A DNA stretch of 60,425 nt from Bacillota bacterium (GTDB lineage Bacteria; Bacillota; Clostridia; Oscillospirales; Acutalibacteraceae), in NCBI GenBank assembly GCA_023418995.1, contig JAEZYP010000036.1:1-60425 (forward strand), given 5' to 3'. The position numbers and the translations under genes are program-made. The notes below the pieces were generated by a model. That model did no database searches, was not told the DNA's origin, and saw nothing but the letters and a program-made list of their open reading frames with translations. Of this stretch, positions 51,724 through 60,425 are shown one piece after another (position 1 is the stretch's first letter; each line of letters begins with the position of its first letter).

Positions 51724-53889
51724 ATGAAGCGGAATGAGGCACATCATAATAAAGGAATTGTGGATTTTATCATATACAAGCGCAGGCTCATTGAAATAAT
51801 ATTCGTTGCTCTGACCCTGCTAAGTATCTTCTGCTATTTGTTTGTAGACGTAAATTACGACCTGACAAAGTACCTTCCCGCAAACACCAAGTCCCAACAG
51901 GGGCTGAAGGTGATGAAGGAGGAATTCGGGTATCCGGGAACAGCCCGCATCATGGTTGACAATGTCTCGTATTACGAGGCGAAGAATTACAAGGATCGCA
52001 TTGAATCGGTTAACGGGGTCGATTCGGTGCTCTGGTGCGACAGCGTTGCCCCGGCTTATCAGGCCAGTTCCTTTCTCCGTGCAAAGGATCTCAAGGATTA
52101 TTACAAAGATGGCTATTCGGTAATGGATGTGGTGTTTCAGAAAGGCGATACCAGCAAGCTTACCTCCAAAGCGTTGGATGATATCAAACAGATCGTCGGG
52201 GACAGGGGTCATATCGTCGGTCCGGCTATTGTTAATAAATCTCTGAATGAAAACCTGAAAAAAGAGGTTGCCTACGCGGCGGCAATCTGCGTTGTAATTA
52301 TTTTTCTAATTTTGCTTTTCACGACGACGTCATGGTTTTTGCCCGTTTTGTTCCTGTTGATTATGGGAATATCCATTATCATCAATATGGGTTCCAATAT
52401 CATGCTGGGGGAGGTATCCTTCATCACTTCAAGCGTGGCGGCGGTCCTGCAGCTCGCGGTCGCAATGGATTACTCCATCTTTCTCATCAGTGCGTTCACG
52501 GCTGAGCGGAAAAAGGGGCTTGATCTGACGGAATCCCTTTCCAACGCGATTCGCAGCTCCGCCAAGTCGATTCTGGCATGCGGCTTCGCGACCTTCTTCG
52601 GATTTATCGCGCTCGCGCTTATGCGGTTCTCCATCGGCTTCGACTTGGGCATTTGCCTGGCAAAGGGAATTGCGGTTAGCGTGATTACCGTCCTGTTCCT
52701 GATGCCGTCGCTGATCCTGCGCTGGTCGGAAATTATCGAGAAAACCTCTCACCGTCCGTTTGTTCCGCCTATGCACGCCTTCGCGAGAGGTTCCTTCCAT
52801 TGCAGATACCTTTCTCTCGCGGCGGCGCTGCTGATTGCGGTACCCGCCTTTGTGGGAAAGGGAATGAACAATTTTACCTATGGAAGCTCGGCACTCGGCG
52901 CCGGGGAGGGAACCAAGGTGTTTGAGGATGAACAGGCGATTGATAAGCAGTTTGGGCGCAGCAATCTTATTCTGGCGCTTGTTCCGAACACCTCCACCGT
53001 AAGGGAAAAGGAGCTTTCGGATGCGCTTCACGACCTAAGCTACACAAAGAGTGTAACCTCTTACGCCAACACCGTTCCGCAGGGGGTGCCGGAAAGCATT
53101 CTTCCGGGAAGCATCACCAGTCAGCTGCATACGGAAAAATACGCGCGGATTTTGGTCTATATCAAATCAAAGGACGAGAGTGCCCTTGCATTTCAGGGCT
53201 CGGATGAAATTCAGTCCATTGTAAAGAAGTATTATCCGGATAATTCCTATGTGGTCGGTCCCACAACCTTCACGCAGGATATTAAGGACACGATTACCGG
53301 TGATTACGACGCGGTCGACGCAATTTCCATTCTTACCGTGGCGCTTGTCATCATGCTGAATTTCCACTCGCTGCTTCTGCCGGTGCTATTGCTGGTGCCG
53401 ATCGAAATCGCCGTATTCGTCAATATGCTGTTCCCGTATCTGGTCGGCGACAAGCTGATGTTTATCGGATACATGGTGGTCAGCTGTATTCAGCTCGGTG
53501 CGACGGTCGACTACGCAATCCTGCTGACCAATAATTACATGGAATACCGGACGCGGCTGGACCGCAGGGAGGCGACCATTGAAGCGATTGCCAATACAAC
53601 CGAGCCCTTGCTGACCTCCGCCACCATTCTTACGCTGGTTGGGTATGCCTTATACAAAACGTCCACAATCGGCGCCATCGCGGATATCGGTCATCTGATC
53701 GGCAGAGGCACCATGCTGAGTTTGCTGCTGGTCGTAACGGTTCTGCCGTCCCTGCTTTATCTCTTTGACAAACCGATTATGAAGAATATGCAGAGGCTAA
53801 TCAGCCTGAGAGAAAAAGCGAAAATGCGGCATATCTCACGAAGAAATCTGATCATCGGTAAAATTCAATCCGGCCTGAAAGCAGGCTGA
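51724..53889 (+). CDS. MMPL/RND-family exporter
   Basis: Membrane exporter of 721 residues with about 12 hydrophobic segments. The two halves each have an extracytoplasmic domain (residues 45-180 and 390-520) and the sterol-sensing-like core (VAMDYSIFLISAF and ATVDYAILLTNNY with the Asp-Tyr pairs that carry protons in MmpL-type pumps). AAGGAG precedes ATG 51724. Probable cargo: lipids, cell-wall precursors or small toxic compounds. Confidence 0.9.
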   Translation: MKRNEAHHNKGIVDFIIYKRRLIEIIFVALTLLSIFCYLFVDVNYDLTKYLPANTKSQQGLKVMKEEFGYPGTARIMVDNVSYYEAKNYKDRIESVNGVDSVLWCDSVAPAYQASSFLRAKDLKDYYKDGYSVMDVVFQKGDTSKLTSKALDDIKQIVGDRGHIVGPAIVNKSLNENLKKEVAYAAAICVVIIFLILLFTTTSWFLPVLFLLIMGISIIINMGSNIMLGEVSFITSSVAAVLQLAVAMDYSIFLISAFTAERKKGLDLTESLSNAIRSSAKSILACGFATFFGFIALALMRFSIGFDLGICLAKGIAVSVITVLFLMPSLILRWSEIIEKTSHRPFVPPMHAFARGSFHCRYLSLAAALLIAVPAFVGKGMNNFTYGSSALGAGEGTKVFEDEQAIDKQFGRSNLILALVPNTSTVREKELSDALHDLSYTKSVTSYANTVPQGVPESILPGSITSQLHTEKYARILVYIKSKDESALAFQGSDEIQSIVKKYYPDNSYVVGPTTFTQDIKDTITGDYDAVDAISILTVALVIMLNFHSLLLPVLLLVPIEIAVFVNMLFPYLVGDKLMFIGYMVVSCIQLGATVDYAILLTNNYMEYRTRLDRREATIEAIANTTEPLLTSATILTLVGYALYKTSTIGAIADIGHLIGRGTMLSLLLVVTVLPSLLYLFDKPIMKNMQRLISLREKAKMRHISRRNLIIGKIQSGLKAG

Positions 53890-53906
53890 TTCAGGAGGAA
53901 TTCATC

Positions 53907-56060
53907 ATGAAAATGTTTCATAAAGTACTGGCGGGCGTTTTAGCCGCTATCATCCTTGTACCGGTCGCAAGTCCCGCGGTAAAGGCAGACGCCCCGAAGG
54001 TCTCCGCTGACGAGGCGATGTATGTCAACCTGGATTACTACGGAAAAACAGGCCCGATCAGCATCGTAAAGGGGTGCAGTCTGAACGGGAATACCCAGTT
54101 TACTGATTACGGCACATATGAAAAAGTGAGCAATATGACCAATGAGGCAAAACCAACCCTGACAAAGGATGGTGTGCAGTGGAATTTAAAGGATACCACG
54201 GGACGTTTCTATTATGAATGCACCCCAAAGGACAACACGGTAAACCTTCCGTGGACATTTGATGTTTCCTACAAGCTGAACGGTGTTCCGACAGAGCCCA
54301 AAAAGCTTGCAGGAGCATCCGGGATGGTGGAGATTGATGTAAAAGCAATTCCGAACCGGAACGCCCCCGAGTACTACAAAAACAATATGCTGCTTCAGGT
54401 GGGTACCGCGGTAAAGATGAAAGATAATCTGAGCGTTGAGGCGCCCGGCGCGCAGCTGCAATCGGTGGGCGATTACAAAATGGTGCTGTTCGCGGGGCTT
54501 CCAGGGGAGGAAAAAACCTTTGCCATCCGTATCGGCACCAAAAGCTTCGAGTCCATTGGCGTCGTTATGATGATGATTCCGGGAACGCTGGAGCAATTGA
54601 AGGAGATTAAGGAAATTAAAGAAACCAAGGACACGGTACAAGGCTCGATGGATGCGATCAACCAGAGCGCAAATGAAATCCTTGGGACGCTGGAAAGCAT
54701 GTCCGGCGGATTGAGCAGTGCCAAAGCAGGTCTCGCTTCGCTGGATAAAGCGAGAAGCACCGTCAGCTCCTCCAAAGGAAAGGTTTACAGTAACGCTGAC
54801 AAAGCACTTTCTGACCTTGCGGGGATTGCCAACCAGACCAACGCTCTGGTTCCGCACCTTCAGCAGTCGCAGAAAATGGTGGGGGATATCAGTACCACGC
54901 TGAACGCTACGGTGGGTAATCTGAACACCATCAGCATTTGCCTTACCGATCTTTCCTCCTCTATCGGAGCGGTTCGAAGTGATGTGAATGATATTCGCGA
55001 CAATCTTGACAGCATGAATGGAAATTCTGCCAAGCGGCAGAAGCTGAAAACCGATTTAGCAGAGGATATGAAGGCGGTAAAGGCGAATTCCCTGCTGCTG
55101 AAGGGCGGCCTTTCCCAGTTGTCCGCGGCAACCGGCAGTCTAACGACAAAATCCTCGGCGCTATCTGCAACACTTGACGCGATTTCCAAGGCGGATACCT
55201 CCGCGCTGACCGGCTCCACGCTGGATTACGCGACGGTTAATTCCCTGAAGACGATCAGCGCAAGTACCAAACCGGTTCTTGACAGCCTCGGTCAGGTTAC
55301 CGGAACCACTTCGGCGGTGACCGGCGGAATTTCCTCTATGATGAGCCAGACCGACCAGTTTTTGAATACGGGAAACGACGCGGTGAGCGCGGTAGACGCG
55401 TATCTCAACGCACTTGACAGCGGCGTGGACGACGCGGATGAGCTGCTCAAGGATGCCAACAAGATCGGCAGCAGCACCAAAAATGTTATTGAGGGCTCCA
55501 AACAGGTGATTGACAGTGTGACTGCCTTAAACGGCATTCTGAACCAGTATAAGGACGGCACCGTCGACGCGCTAAAAGACACGGAAAATCTTGCGGCAGG
55601 GATTTCCGGCGGACTGACAGACGCGCGAACCTTCCTCACCTCGCTGGAAACTCTGATGAGAACAAGCGGAAGCAGTCTGGATGACGGAACCCGCAAAACA
55701 ATCAGTGGATTGATTAATGTGCTTCAGCAGAGCCTTGACGGGATCGGAAGAACTTCCACCATTAAAAATGCGAACAATACGATTAAAAAGGCAGTTGACG
55801 ATAAAATAGACAAATACGAGAATGAAAACAATTTGCTAAACCTGGATGCTGAGTCAAAGCCGGTCTCCTTCACCTCCTCCAAAAACGAAACGCCGCAAAG
55901 CCTTCAAATTGTCATGCGTACGCAAGAAATCAGCAAGGATATGAAGGAAGACGGAACCAGAGATTTGGAAACGGATGAACCAAAAATCGGCGTGCTGGAA
56001 AGAATTTGCAGCGTTTTTGAAAAACTTTGGAATTCTATTGCTTCCGCTTTCTCAAACTGA
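53907..56060 (+). CDS. Secreted coiled-coil partner of the MMPL exporter
   Basis: A 717-residue exported protein: a signal peptide (1-25, AVKADAP at its end), a beta-rich domain (30-215), then a long Ser/Thr/Ala-rich coiled coil (about 230-640) and an acidic C-terminal tail ending near a short hydrophobic helix (ICSVFEKLWNSIASAF). Clostridial MMPL genes often have such a neighbour, which may scaffold export or form a tunnel across the wall; that is inference. GGAGG precedes ATG 53907. Confidence 0.7.
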   Translation: MKMFHKVLAGVLAAIILVPVASPAVKADAPKVSADEAMYVNLDYYGKTGPISIVKGCSLNGNTQFTDYGTYEKVSNMTNEAKPTLTKDGVQWNLKDTTGRFYYECTPKDNTVNLPWTFDVSYKLNGVPTEPKKLAGASGMVEIDVKAIPNRNAPEYYKNNMLLQVGTAVKMKDNLSVEAPGAQLQSVGDYKMVLFAGLPGEEKTFAIRIGTKSFESIGVVMMMIPGTLEQLKEIKEIKETKDTVQGSMDAINQSANEILGTLESMSGGLSSAKAGLASLDKARSTVSSSKGKVYSNADKALSDLAGIANQTNALVPHLQQSQKMVGDISTTLNATVGNLNTISICLTDLSSSIGAVRSDVNDIRDNLDSMNGNSAKRQKLKTDLAEDMKAVKANSLLLKGGLSQLSAATGSLTTKSSALSATLDAISKADTSALTGSTLDYATVNSLKTISASTKPVLDSLGQVTGTTSAVTGGISSMMSQTDQFLNTGNDAVSAVDAYLNALDSGVDDADELLKDANKIGSSTKNVIEGSKQVIDSVTALNGILNQYKDGTVDALKDTENLAAGISGGLTDARTFLTSLETLMRTSGSSLDDGTRKTISGLINVLQQSLDGIGRTSTIKNANNTIKKAVDDKIDKYENENNLLNLDAESKPVSFTSSKNETPQSLQIVMRTQEISKDMKEDGTRDLETDEPKIGVLERICSVFEKLWNSIASAFSN

Positions 56061-56074
56061 TTTTCACATTCCTG

Positions 56075-56124
56075 ATAACGGCAAAGACCGAGCCTCTGAT
56101 GTGAGGTTCGGTCTTTGCCGTTAT
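56075..56124. terminator. Bidirectional terminator between the export cluster and the MerR gene
   Basis: ATAACGGCAAAGACCGA (56075-56091) pairs with the complementary run TCGGTCTTTGCCGTTAT (56108-56124), with extra inner CCTC/GAGG pairing and T runs on both sides. It overlaps the MerR stop codon. Confidence 0.85.
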
Positions 56125-56858
56125 TTACAGTATTCGCGGATTGCTTCTCGCATGAATTGTGCCAAGCCCTTTCCGTATCGGTCGATATTCTTTGTAAAAC
56201 GTTCGTCCGCTACATACATTTCGCCCAGTCCGGCCAAAATTTTCTTCGTGCAGTTATAGTAGTTGCAGGTGATATGCTCCTGCCATTTTACGACCAACTT
56301 TTGTACGGCGGGGTCGCTCGGCGACTGGTCCATCTTGGAAGCGAAGACCTCAAAAATTTCTTTGGACTCCTTCTGGATTCTCTGCCAGTCCTCTTTGCCG
56401 TAATGGCTGGTTTTTTCCTGATTTTCCGCAAAGGCTTCCGTGTTCCCCCAGCGCTGTGCCGCTTCCTCGCCGTATTTTCTTTTTGCTTCCTCAATCTCGG
56501 TCATATCAAATTCTTTAAAACTCATCATTTTATCTCCTTTCAATGTGTCGTCCACAAGTCGCAGTAAGCCATCGAGCCGCTTTTGTTTCATCAGAAGCAG
56601 TTTGCGGTGGTTTTCCAGCGCCTTGTACCTGTCAAAGGAGGGGTCGTTCAGAATATTCGCGATTTCTTTCAGCGGCAGGTCAAGCTCCCGAAAAAATAGA
56701 ATCTGCTGCAGCTTTTCCAGAGCCGTATCGTCATACAGCCGGTAGCCTGCCGGTGTGATCTCGCTGGGAGGCAGCAGCCCGATTTCATCGTAGTAATGCA
56801 GCGTGCGCACACTGATTCCCGTGAGACCGGACACCTCGTGAACAGTTTTCATCTTCAT
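56121..56858 (-). CDS. MerR-family regulator with TipAS-like domain
   Basis: Regulator of 245 residues. Residues 1-70 form the MerR winged helix (SGLTGISVRTLHYYDEIGLLPPS), then a dimerisation coiled coil, then a TipAS drug-sensing domain (about 115-245) with the helical repeat WGNTEAFAENQEKTSHYG. TipAS domains bind antibiotic-like molecules covalently or tightly; thiopeptides for TipA itself. ATG 56858 follows AAGGAG at correct spacing; the upstream GTG is unlikely. No target gene is adjacent. Confidence 0.88.
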   Translation of the reverse strand: MKMKTVHEVSGLTGISVRTLHYYDEIGLLPPSEITPAGYRLYDDTALEKLQQILFFRELDLPLKEIANILNDPSFDRYKALENHRKLLLMKQKRLDGLLRLVDDTLKGDKMMSFKEFDMTEIEEAKRKYGEEAAQRWGNTEAFAENQEKTSHYGKEDWQRIQKESKEIFEVFASKMDQSPSDPAVQKLVVKWQEHITCNYYNCTKKILAGLGEMYVADERFTKNIDRYGKGLAQFMREAIREYCK

Positions 56859-57031
56859 CACCACTCCTTTGATTTTATCATAAGCTATTACGTAACGTGA
56901 GAGTCAATCGTTTTTTTGTATTTTAATTATTTCTTTTGATATGACTATTTAGCTATATACATTAAATAAGTAAAATGCTACAATACAGATAAAATTCATA
57001 ATTGGATTAAAAAACTTTGAAGGTGATTGTT

Positions 57032-57451
57032 TTGGCAAAAGCAAGGGTATCAGAAGTGACCGCGACCTTTCGATCTGATATAAAGTCCGTCTGGAATGTG
57101 GTTACAAACAACAATAACTATAAATGGCGCAGCGATATCGACCGGATTGAGGTTTTGAACGGAACGGAGTTCATAGAATATACGCCTAACGGTAACGCCA
57201 CGAAATTCACGATTACAAGAAAAGATGCGTACAGTGATTATGAATTTCAAATGGAAAACAAAATGTTCTCCGGCAATTGGACAGGCCATTTCTCCGAAAC
57301 CGAATCAGGCGGGGCAAAGATTATATTTTGGGAGAATATCTTTATTAAAAATCCTCTGATTAGAGTGCTATCTTACATGTTGATGGATTTAAAGAAGATG
57401 CAAAATATCTATATTTCAGACTTAAAGAAAGAATTGGGCGAGAACTCATAA
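57032..57451 (+). CDS. SRPBCC-superfamily protein (polyketide cyclase/Coq10-like)
   Basis: A 139-residue START-like fold protein: TFRSDIKSVWNVVTNNNNYKWRSDI leads into the helix-grip beta sheet, with YKWRSDIDRI the usual 'W-x-pocket' region. The pocket binds a small lipid or aromatic in relatives, with no known role here. A TTG start at 57032 is best supported, with GAAGGTG six bases before; the upstream TTG at 57017 overlaps that site. Confidence 0.7.
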   Translation: MAKARVSEVTATFRSDIKSVWNVVTNNNNYKWRSDIDRIEVLNGTEFIEYTPNGNATKFTITRKDAYSDYEFQMENKMFSGNWTGHFSETESGGAKIIFWENIFIKNPLIRVLSYMLMDLKKMQNIYISDLKKELGENS

Positions 57452-57516
57452 CAAAGAAAGAATGAAATGACAGACAGGAATAAAAGGTAAGGCAGGGTTA
57501 TTCTCCCTGCCTTCTG

Positions 57517-57933
57517 TCATCTGCCCTTGTGCTTTTCCTTTTTCTTCTGCTGCCGCTGCTCAAATTTCAGCCGCATGCTTTCTTCGTTGTTTAAACGGGT
57601 TTTAGCTTTGCGTTCGGTAACCAGCTGCTCGTGCTGTAGCTTGAGTGCCTGCTGCGCTTTGGTTCCCACGCCTTTTTGCGAAAGCTGTGCGTTGATTTCG
57701 CGCTGCATCCGTTTGGGGTTCAGTTTATGCTCTGTTGAAACCTCTTCAGAGATCGGCGGGCTGAATTTTAAACGGTGCCATTCTTTTAGAATAATGTCAT
57801 ATACGTCGTAATCCTTCGGCTCCGCACCAAAAGTGAATTTTGCGACCTCCAGAAAAGTATCGCATCGCCTCTCAAAAACACCAACCCAGAAGGGTTCCTC
57901 AAAAAACACGGTCAACCTAGTCTGTGCATCCAT
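57517..57933 (-). CDS. yjdF: YjdF-family protein (DUF2992)
   Basis: A 138-residue protein with the YjdF N-terminal domain (VFFEEPFWVGVFER, then VAKFTFGAEPKDYDVYD) and a highly charged helical C-terminus. In Bacillus subtilis the gene is controlled by the yjdF riboswitch, which binds azaaromatic compounds; the protein's job is unsettled, perhaps detoxification. ATG 57933 follows TTAGGAGG (57939-57946 on the + strand), which is a site that the upstream RNA could block. Confidence 0.87.
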   Translation of the reverse strand: MDAQTRLTVFFEEPFWVGVFERRCDTFLEVAKFTFGAEPKDYDVYDIILKEWHRLKFSPPISEEVSTEHKLNPKRMQREINAQLSQKGVGTKAQQALKLQHEQLVTERKAKTRLNNEESMRLKFEQRQQKKKEKHKGR

Positions 57934-57938
57934 AAGTT

Positions 57939-58035
57939 CCTCCTAAATACATTACCTCAGAGAACGGACAACCTTAGGAGGCAGGTTACTGATGGTGCAA
58001 GCCACGTCCGGACTACCAACCGGAGCTGTGTTTTT
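57939..58035 (-). ncRNA. yjdF leader RNA (azaaromatic riboswitch candidate)
   Basis: Minus-strand leader of yjdF. It can fold by pairing CCTCCTAA in the leader (57974-57981 on the + strand, read as TTAGGAGG) with the yjdF Shine-Dalgarno TTAGGAGG (57939-57946), which would hide the ribosome site. The TCCGG/CCGGA pairing just upstream supports a compact fold. Position directly before yjdF is the usual home of the yjdF riboswitch. Confidence 0.7.
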
Positions 58036-58161
58036 TTCTCTGTACAATTATTCTATTCCAAATATCGAAAAGAATCAAGATGGTAGAAAGAGATTTTTAC
58101 TTCTCATAGTCATTGGAACGTGGTCAAAACGGAGTTCTTTTATTAGTGCCTAATCAGGGGT

Positions 58162-58191
58162 GCGAATTATAAGTTTTTTATTATAATTCGC
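58162..58191 (+). promoter_or_regulatory. Perfect dyad upstream of the chemotaxis receptor gene
   Basis: GCGAATTATAA (58162-58172) and its exact complement TTATAATTCGC (58181-58191) flank an 8-base spacer. It could be a regulator operator or a transcript-end hairpin. It lies about 90 bases before the gene. Confidence 0.55.
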
Positions 58192-58282
58192 TATAAAATG
58201 ATATACTTTTTTTCTCTTTGAGCTATAATTGATATGTAAAATGCCTGGTGAAAATTAAAGCAGGATGAAGGAGCGCAAGACT

Positions 58283-60076
58283 ATGAAGAATTTGAAGATT
58301 GCTCAAAAGCTGTTACTTTCGTTCTTGGTCATTTCTTTCATTACGGCAATCATTGGTGCTGCCGGAATTTTCGGCATGCTTCAAATGAAAAGTTCCAGTA
58401 CGCTTATGTATGAGGAAGAGACCGTACCCATGCCGGTAATATCCGATATTATCTTAAACATGAATCAGCTGATGATACAGGCAAATGGCTACATATTGAA
58501 TTACAGCGATGGGGAGAAACTCAAAGCACTGGATGGAAACACTCAGAAGTATCAGGCTACGTTGGAGAAGGAAATTAGGCAGTATGAGCCAACCATTACT
58601 GACGCGGCAAGCCGAAGCCTGTTCAGCCAAACGAAAAAAATATATGAAGAGCAGTTCAAGCCTGCGTTTAACCAAATCGTAAGCGATTCAAAGGGCGGCA
58701 ATGTCGGAATCGCAACGAGAAATATAGATTCCCTCACTACTATTAGTACGCAAATCGGAAACAACTTTACCAAATGCATGCAGAGCCGTGTGGATGAAGC
58801 CAGGATGAATAATAACGCGAACGCTCAGCTTGCAAATATGATGACTCTTGTTTTAGCCGGAGTTGTCCTGTTGGGTCTGTTGGTTTCAATTCTTTGGGGA
58901 CTATCAATTGCAAAGCTGATGAGCAGACCGGTAAATGAAATGGCGTCAGCGGCAGAAAAGCTTGCAAAAGGTGATCTGGATATCGCCATCAGCTTTGAGT
59001 CCCGGGATGAAATCGGTCTGCTCGCAAAATCCTTAAAGGCGGCCTCCGACAATCTGAAGCTTTATATCCACGATATTTCCGCAACGCTCGGCCTGATGTC
59101 CAAAGGTGATATGGCAGTGGTTATAACGCAGAAATACGTCGGCGACTTCCTACCCATTCAGGAGGCCTTGCTTACTATTTCCAAAAGCTTAAACAATACC
59201 CTTTCCGCTATTGAGCTTTCGGCAAAGCAGGTCAACAGCGGCGCGCAGCAGGTTTCCGGCGGCGCGCAGCTGTTGGCTCAGGGTGCGACGGAGCAGGCCA
59301 GCTCCGTTGAGCAGCTGGCTGCCTCCAATAATGAAGTATCCGAAAAAATACGCCAAAATGCAGAAAACGTCCGCCTCGTAACCGATTATATCAGCCAAAC
59401 AACCGAAAAGGTGGAGCAGGGAACCAGACAGATGGGGCAGATGCTGGAATCCATGCGGAGTATGAATGCTTCCTCCGGTGAAATCAGCAAAATTATTAAA
59501 GTAATTGATGATATCGCATTCCAAACAAATATCCTTGCGCTGAACGCGGCGGTGGAAGCCGCAAGAGCGGGAAGCGCAGGCAAGGGGTTCGCTGTAGTTG
59601 CGGATGAGGTGCGTAATCTGGCAAGCAAATCAGCCGACGCGGCTAAACAGACGACAGCTTTAATCGAAAGCTCAGTGCAGAGTATAAAGGAAGGCTCCAG
59701 AATTGCGGATCTAACCGCACAGGGTTTAAGTGAGATTTCCAGTAAGGTTCGGCTTGTCGGAGATACTATCCGTAAGATTGACGAGGCATCCGCCGAACAG
59801 GCTTTGGCAATCAAGCAGATTACTGTGGGCGTGGAACAGGTATCTTCGGTTGTCCAGATGAATTCCGCGACTGCGGAACAAAGTGCGGCGGCGAGTGAGG
59901 AGCTCTCCGCGCAATCTGAAATGCTTAGTCGGCTAATCGGCAAATTTCGGTTGGATACCGGAACGAAAATGCCGGCAGAGAAGAGCGGCAAAGAAACGAA
60001 GAACTTCCCTTCCTCAAAGGTTTATACCATGGAATTCAAAAACGAGGCCGCGGATGCATTTCCGCAAAAATACTGA
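58283..60076 (+). CDS. Methyl-accepting chemotaxis receptor
   Basis: Membrane chemoreceptor, 597 residues. Two transmembrane helices (about 10-32 and 185-207) flank a four-helix-bundle ligand domain; HAMP follows (about 208-260), a second HAMP-like segment comes next, and then a long signalling coiled coil with the conserved hairpin tip IDDIAFQTNILALNAAVEAARAG. The C-terminal tail lacks an NWETF-type CheR pentapeptide. AAGGAG supports ATG 58283; the frame opens at 58265. No che genes sit next to it. Confidence 0.92.
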   Translation: MKNLKIAQKLLLSFLVISFITAIIGAAGIFGMLQMKSSSTLMYEEETVPMPVISDIILNMNQLMIQANGYILNYSDGEKLKALDGNTQKYQATLEKEIRQYEPTITDAASRSLFSQTKKIYEEQFKPAFNQIVSDSKGGNVGIATRNIDSLTTISTQIGNNFTKCMQSRVDEARMNNNANAQLANMMTLVLAGVVLLGLLVSILWGLSIAKLMSRPVNEMASAAEKLAKGDLDIAISFESRDEIGLLAKSLKAASDNLKLYIHDISATLGLMSKGDMAVVITQKYVGDFLPIQEALLTISKSLNNTLSAIELSAKQVNSGAQQVSGGAQLLAQGATEQASSVEQLAASNNEVSEKIRQNAENVRLVTDYISQTTEKVEQGTRQMGQMLESMRSMNASSGEISKIIKVIDDIAFQTNILALNAAVEAARAGSAGKGFAVVADEVRNLASKSADAAKQTTALIESSVQSIKEGSRIADLTAQGLSEISSKVRLVGDTIRKIDEASAEQALAIKQITVGVEQVSSVVQMNSATAEQSAAASEELSAQSEMLSRLIGKFRLDTGTKMPAEKSGKETKNFPSSKVYTMEFKNEAADAFPQKY

Positions 60077-60425
60077 CCACGCTGAGATAGATTAATTTTA
60101 AAATTTTTTCAGCGGTATAGGCAATTGCAAAGCCAGTCCTTTGTTGAGAAGACTATCTTCGGGGCTGAAAAGCTGCGGAACGAATGAATTCATATGTTTT
60201 TTATAGATTCTAAAAATGTTAGGAGAATTTTGTTGACAAGCCATTGAAACTATGGTAATATAACAAAGTTGCTTGTGGTTCGACAGAATACGTCAGCAAC
60301 CCAGGACCTTGAAAATTAAACAACGAAAAGAATTAAGGAACCCGTAATTAAAGAGAGTATCAAAGTACTTTCGGACAAAGTTGGTTGTCACTTTAAAAGG
60401 CAACAAAATACACGTTAGTGTATCG
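60077..60425 (+). other. Leader region with likely ribosomal RNA operon promoter
   Basis: No protein gene in these 349 bases. TTGACA (60233-60238), 17 bases, then TAATAT (60256-60261) make a strong promoter. CCTTGAAAATTAAACAACG near 60310 matches the CTTTGAAAACT-type sequence found shortly before 16S rRNA genes in Firmicutes, so an rRNA operon probably starts just beyond the window. Confidence 0.6.
60233..60261 (+). promoter_or_regulatory. Promoter of the probable rRNA operon
   Basis: TTGACA and TAATAT are 17 bases apart. The following leader carries boxA/TTGAAAA-like sequences. Confidence 0.7.

Overview
The window reads as chromosome of a Gram-positive Firmicute, most likely an anaerobic clostridium (class Clostridia). 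Evidence: TasA/CalY-type proteins with a SipW-type signal peptidase, AgrC-like GHKL sensor kinase, YjdF with its leader RNA, DUF503/YlxP, a clostridial large serine recombinase, strong AGGAGG ribosome sites, and consensus TTGACA-N17-TATAAT promoters. The genus cannot be fixed from this sequence; a position near Oscillospiraceae is inference only.

Bases 1-18395 are a dense defence island on the + strand. It opens with the tail of a Phd/YefM-like antitoxin. A complete type I restriction-modification operon follows (hsdM, hsdS, hsdR). Next comes an HExxH metallopeptidase-like protein with a helix-turn-helix-like tail, then a McrB/McrC system in which the McrB ATPase carries an inserted EVE-like domain. 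After that lie an unrecognised helical protein overlapping mcrC, a 59-residue zinc-ribbon membrane peptide, a RecD-like helicase with a roughly 520-residue unrecognised N-terminus, and an AT-rich protein with a HEPN RX4H motif. The island ends at a broken large serine recombinase (18475-19566), which was probably the integrase of this or an overlapping element. Its 5' end is cut at the same point as a truncated membrane ORF facing the other way.

Bases 20200-31100 hold mixed accessory and metabolic genes: an RNHCP protein, a diguanylate cyclase, an orphan GHKL kinase, an AraC/GyrI regulator, and an arsenic operon on the minus strand (arsR, arsP-like permease, thioredoxin-like protein, acr3, arsC) with two matching ArsR operators. 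Divergent aspartate ammonia-lyase and iron alcohol dehydrogenase genes follow. Bases 31100-36906 carry an aminotransferase, preceded by a consensus promoter that runs straight into a terminator, and a polyamine-type ABC transporter in the order A-D-B-C.

Bases 36910-49950 form a cell-surface region. It begins with an unannotated, highly structured RNA ending in a terminator. A secreted choice-of-anchor-A protein, three SipW-dependent TasA-like proteins, the signal peptidase SipW, and a wall-anchor-like protein follow. After these comes a regulator joining a BTAD activator to a decayed GGDEF-like domain. It heads a compact type IV pilus-like operon containing a transglutaminase lipoprotein, PilC, four small membrane-anchored pseudopilin-like proteins and a PilT ATPase, with no PilB and no prepilin peptidase.

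Bases 50000-60425 carry DUF503, ThpR, a TetR-MMPL-coiled-coil export cluster, a MerR/TipAS regulator, an SRPBCC protein, yjdF with its leader RNA, and a chemotaxis receptor. The window ends in a strong promoter and leader that look like the start of a ribosomal RNA operon.
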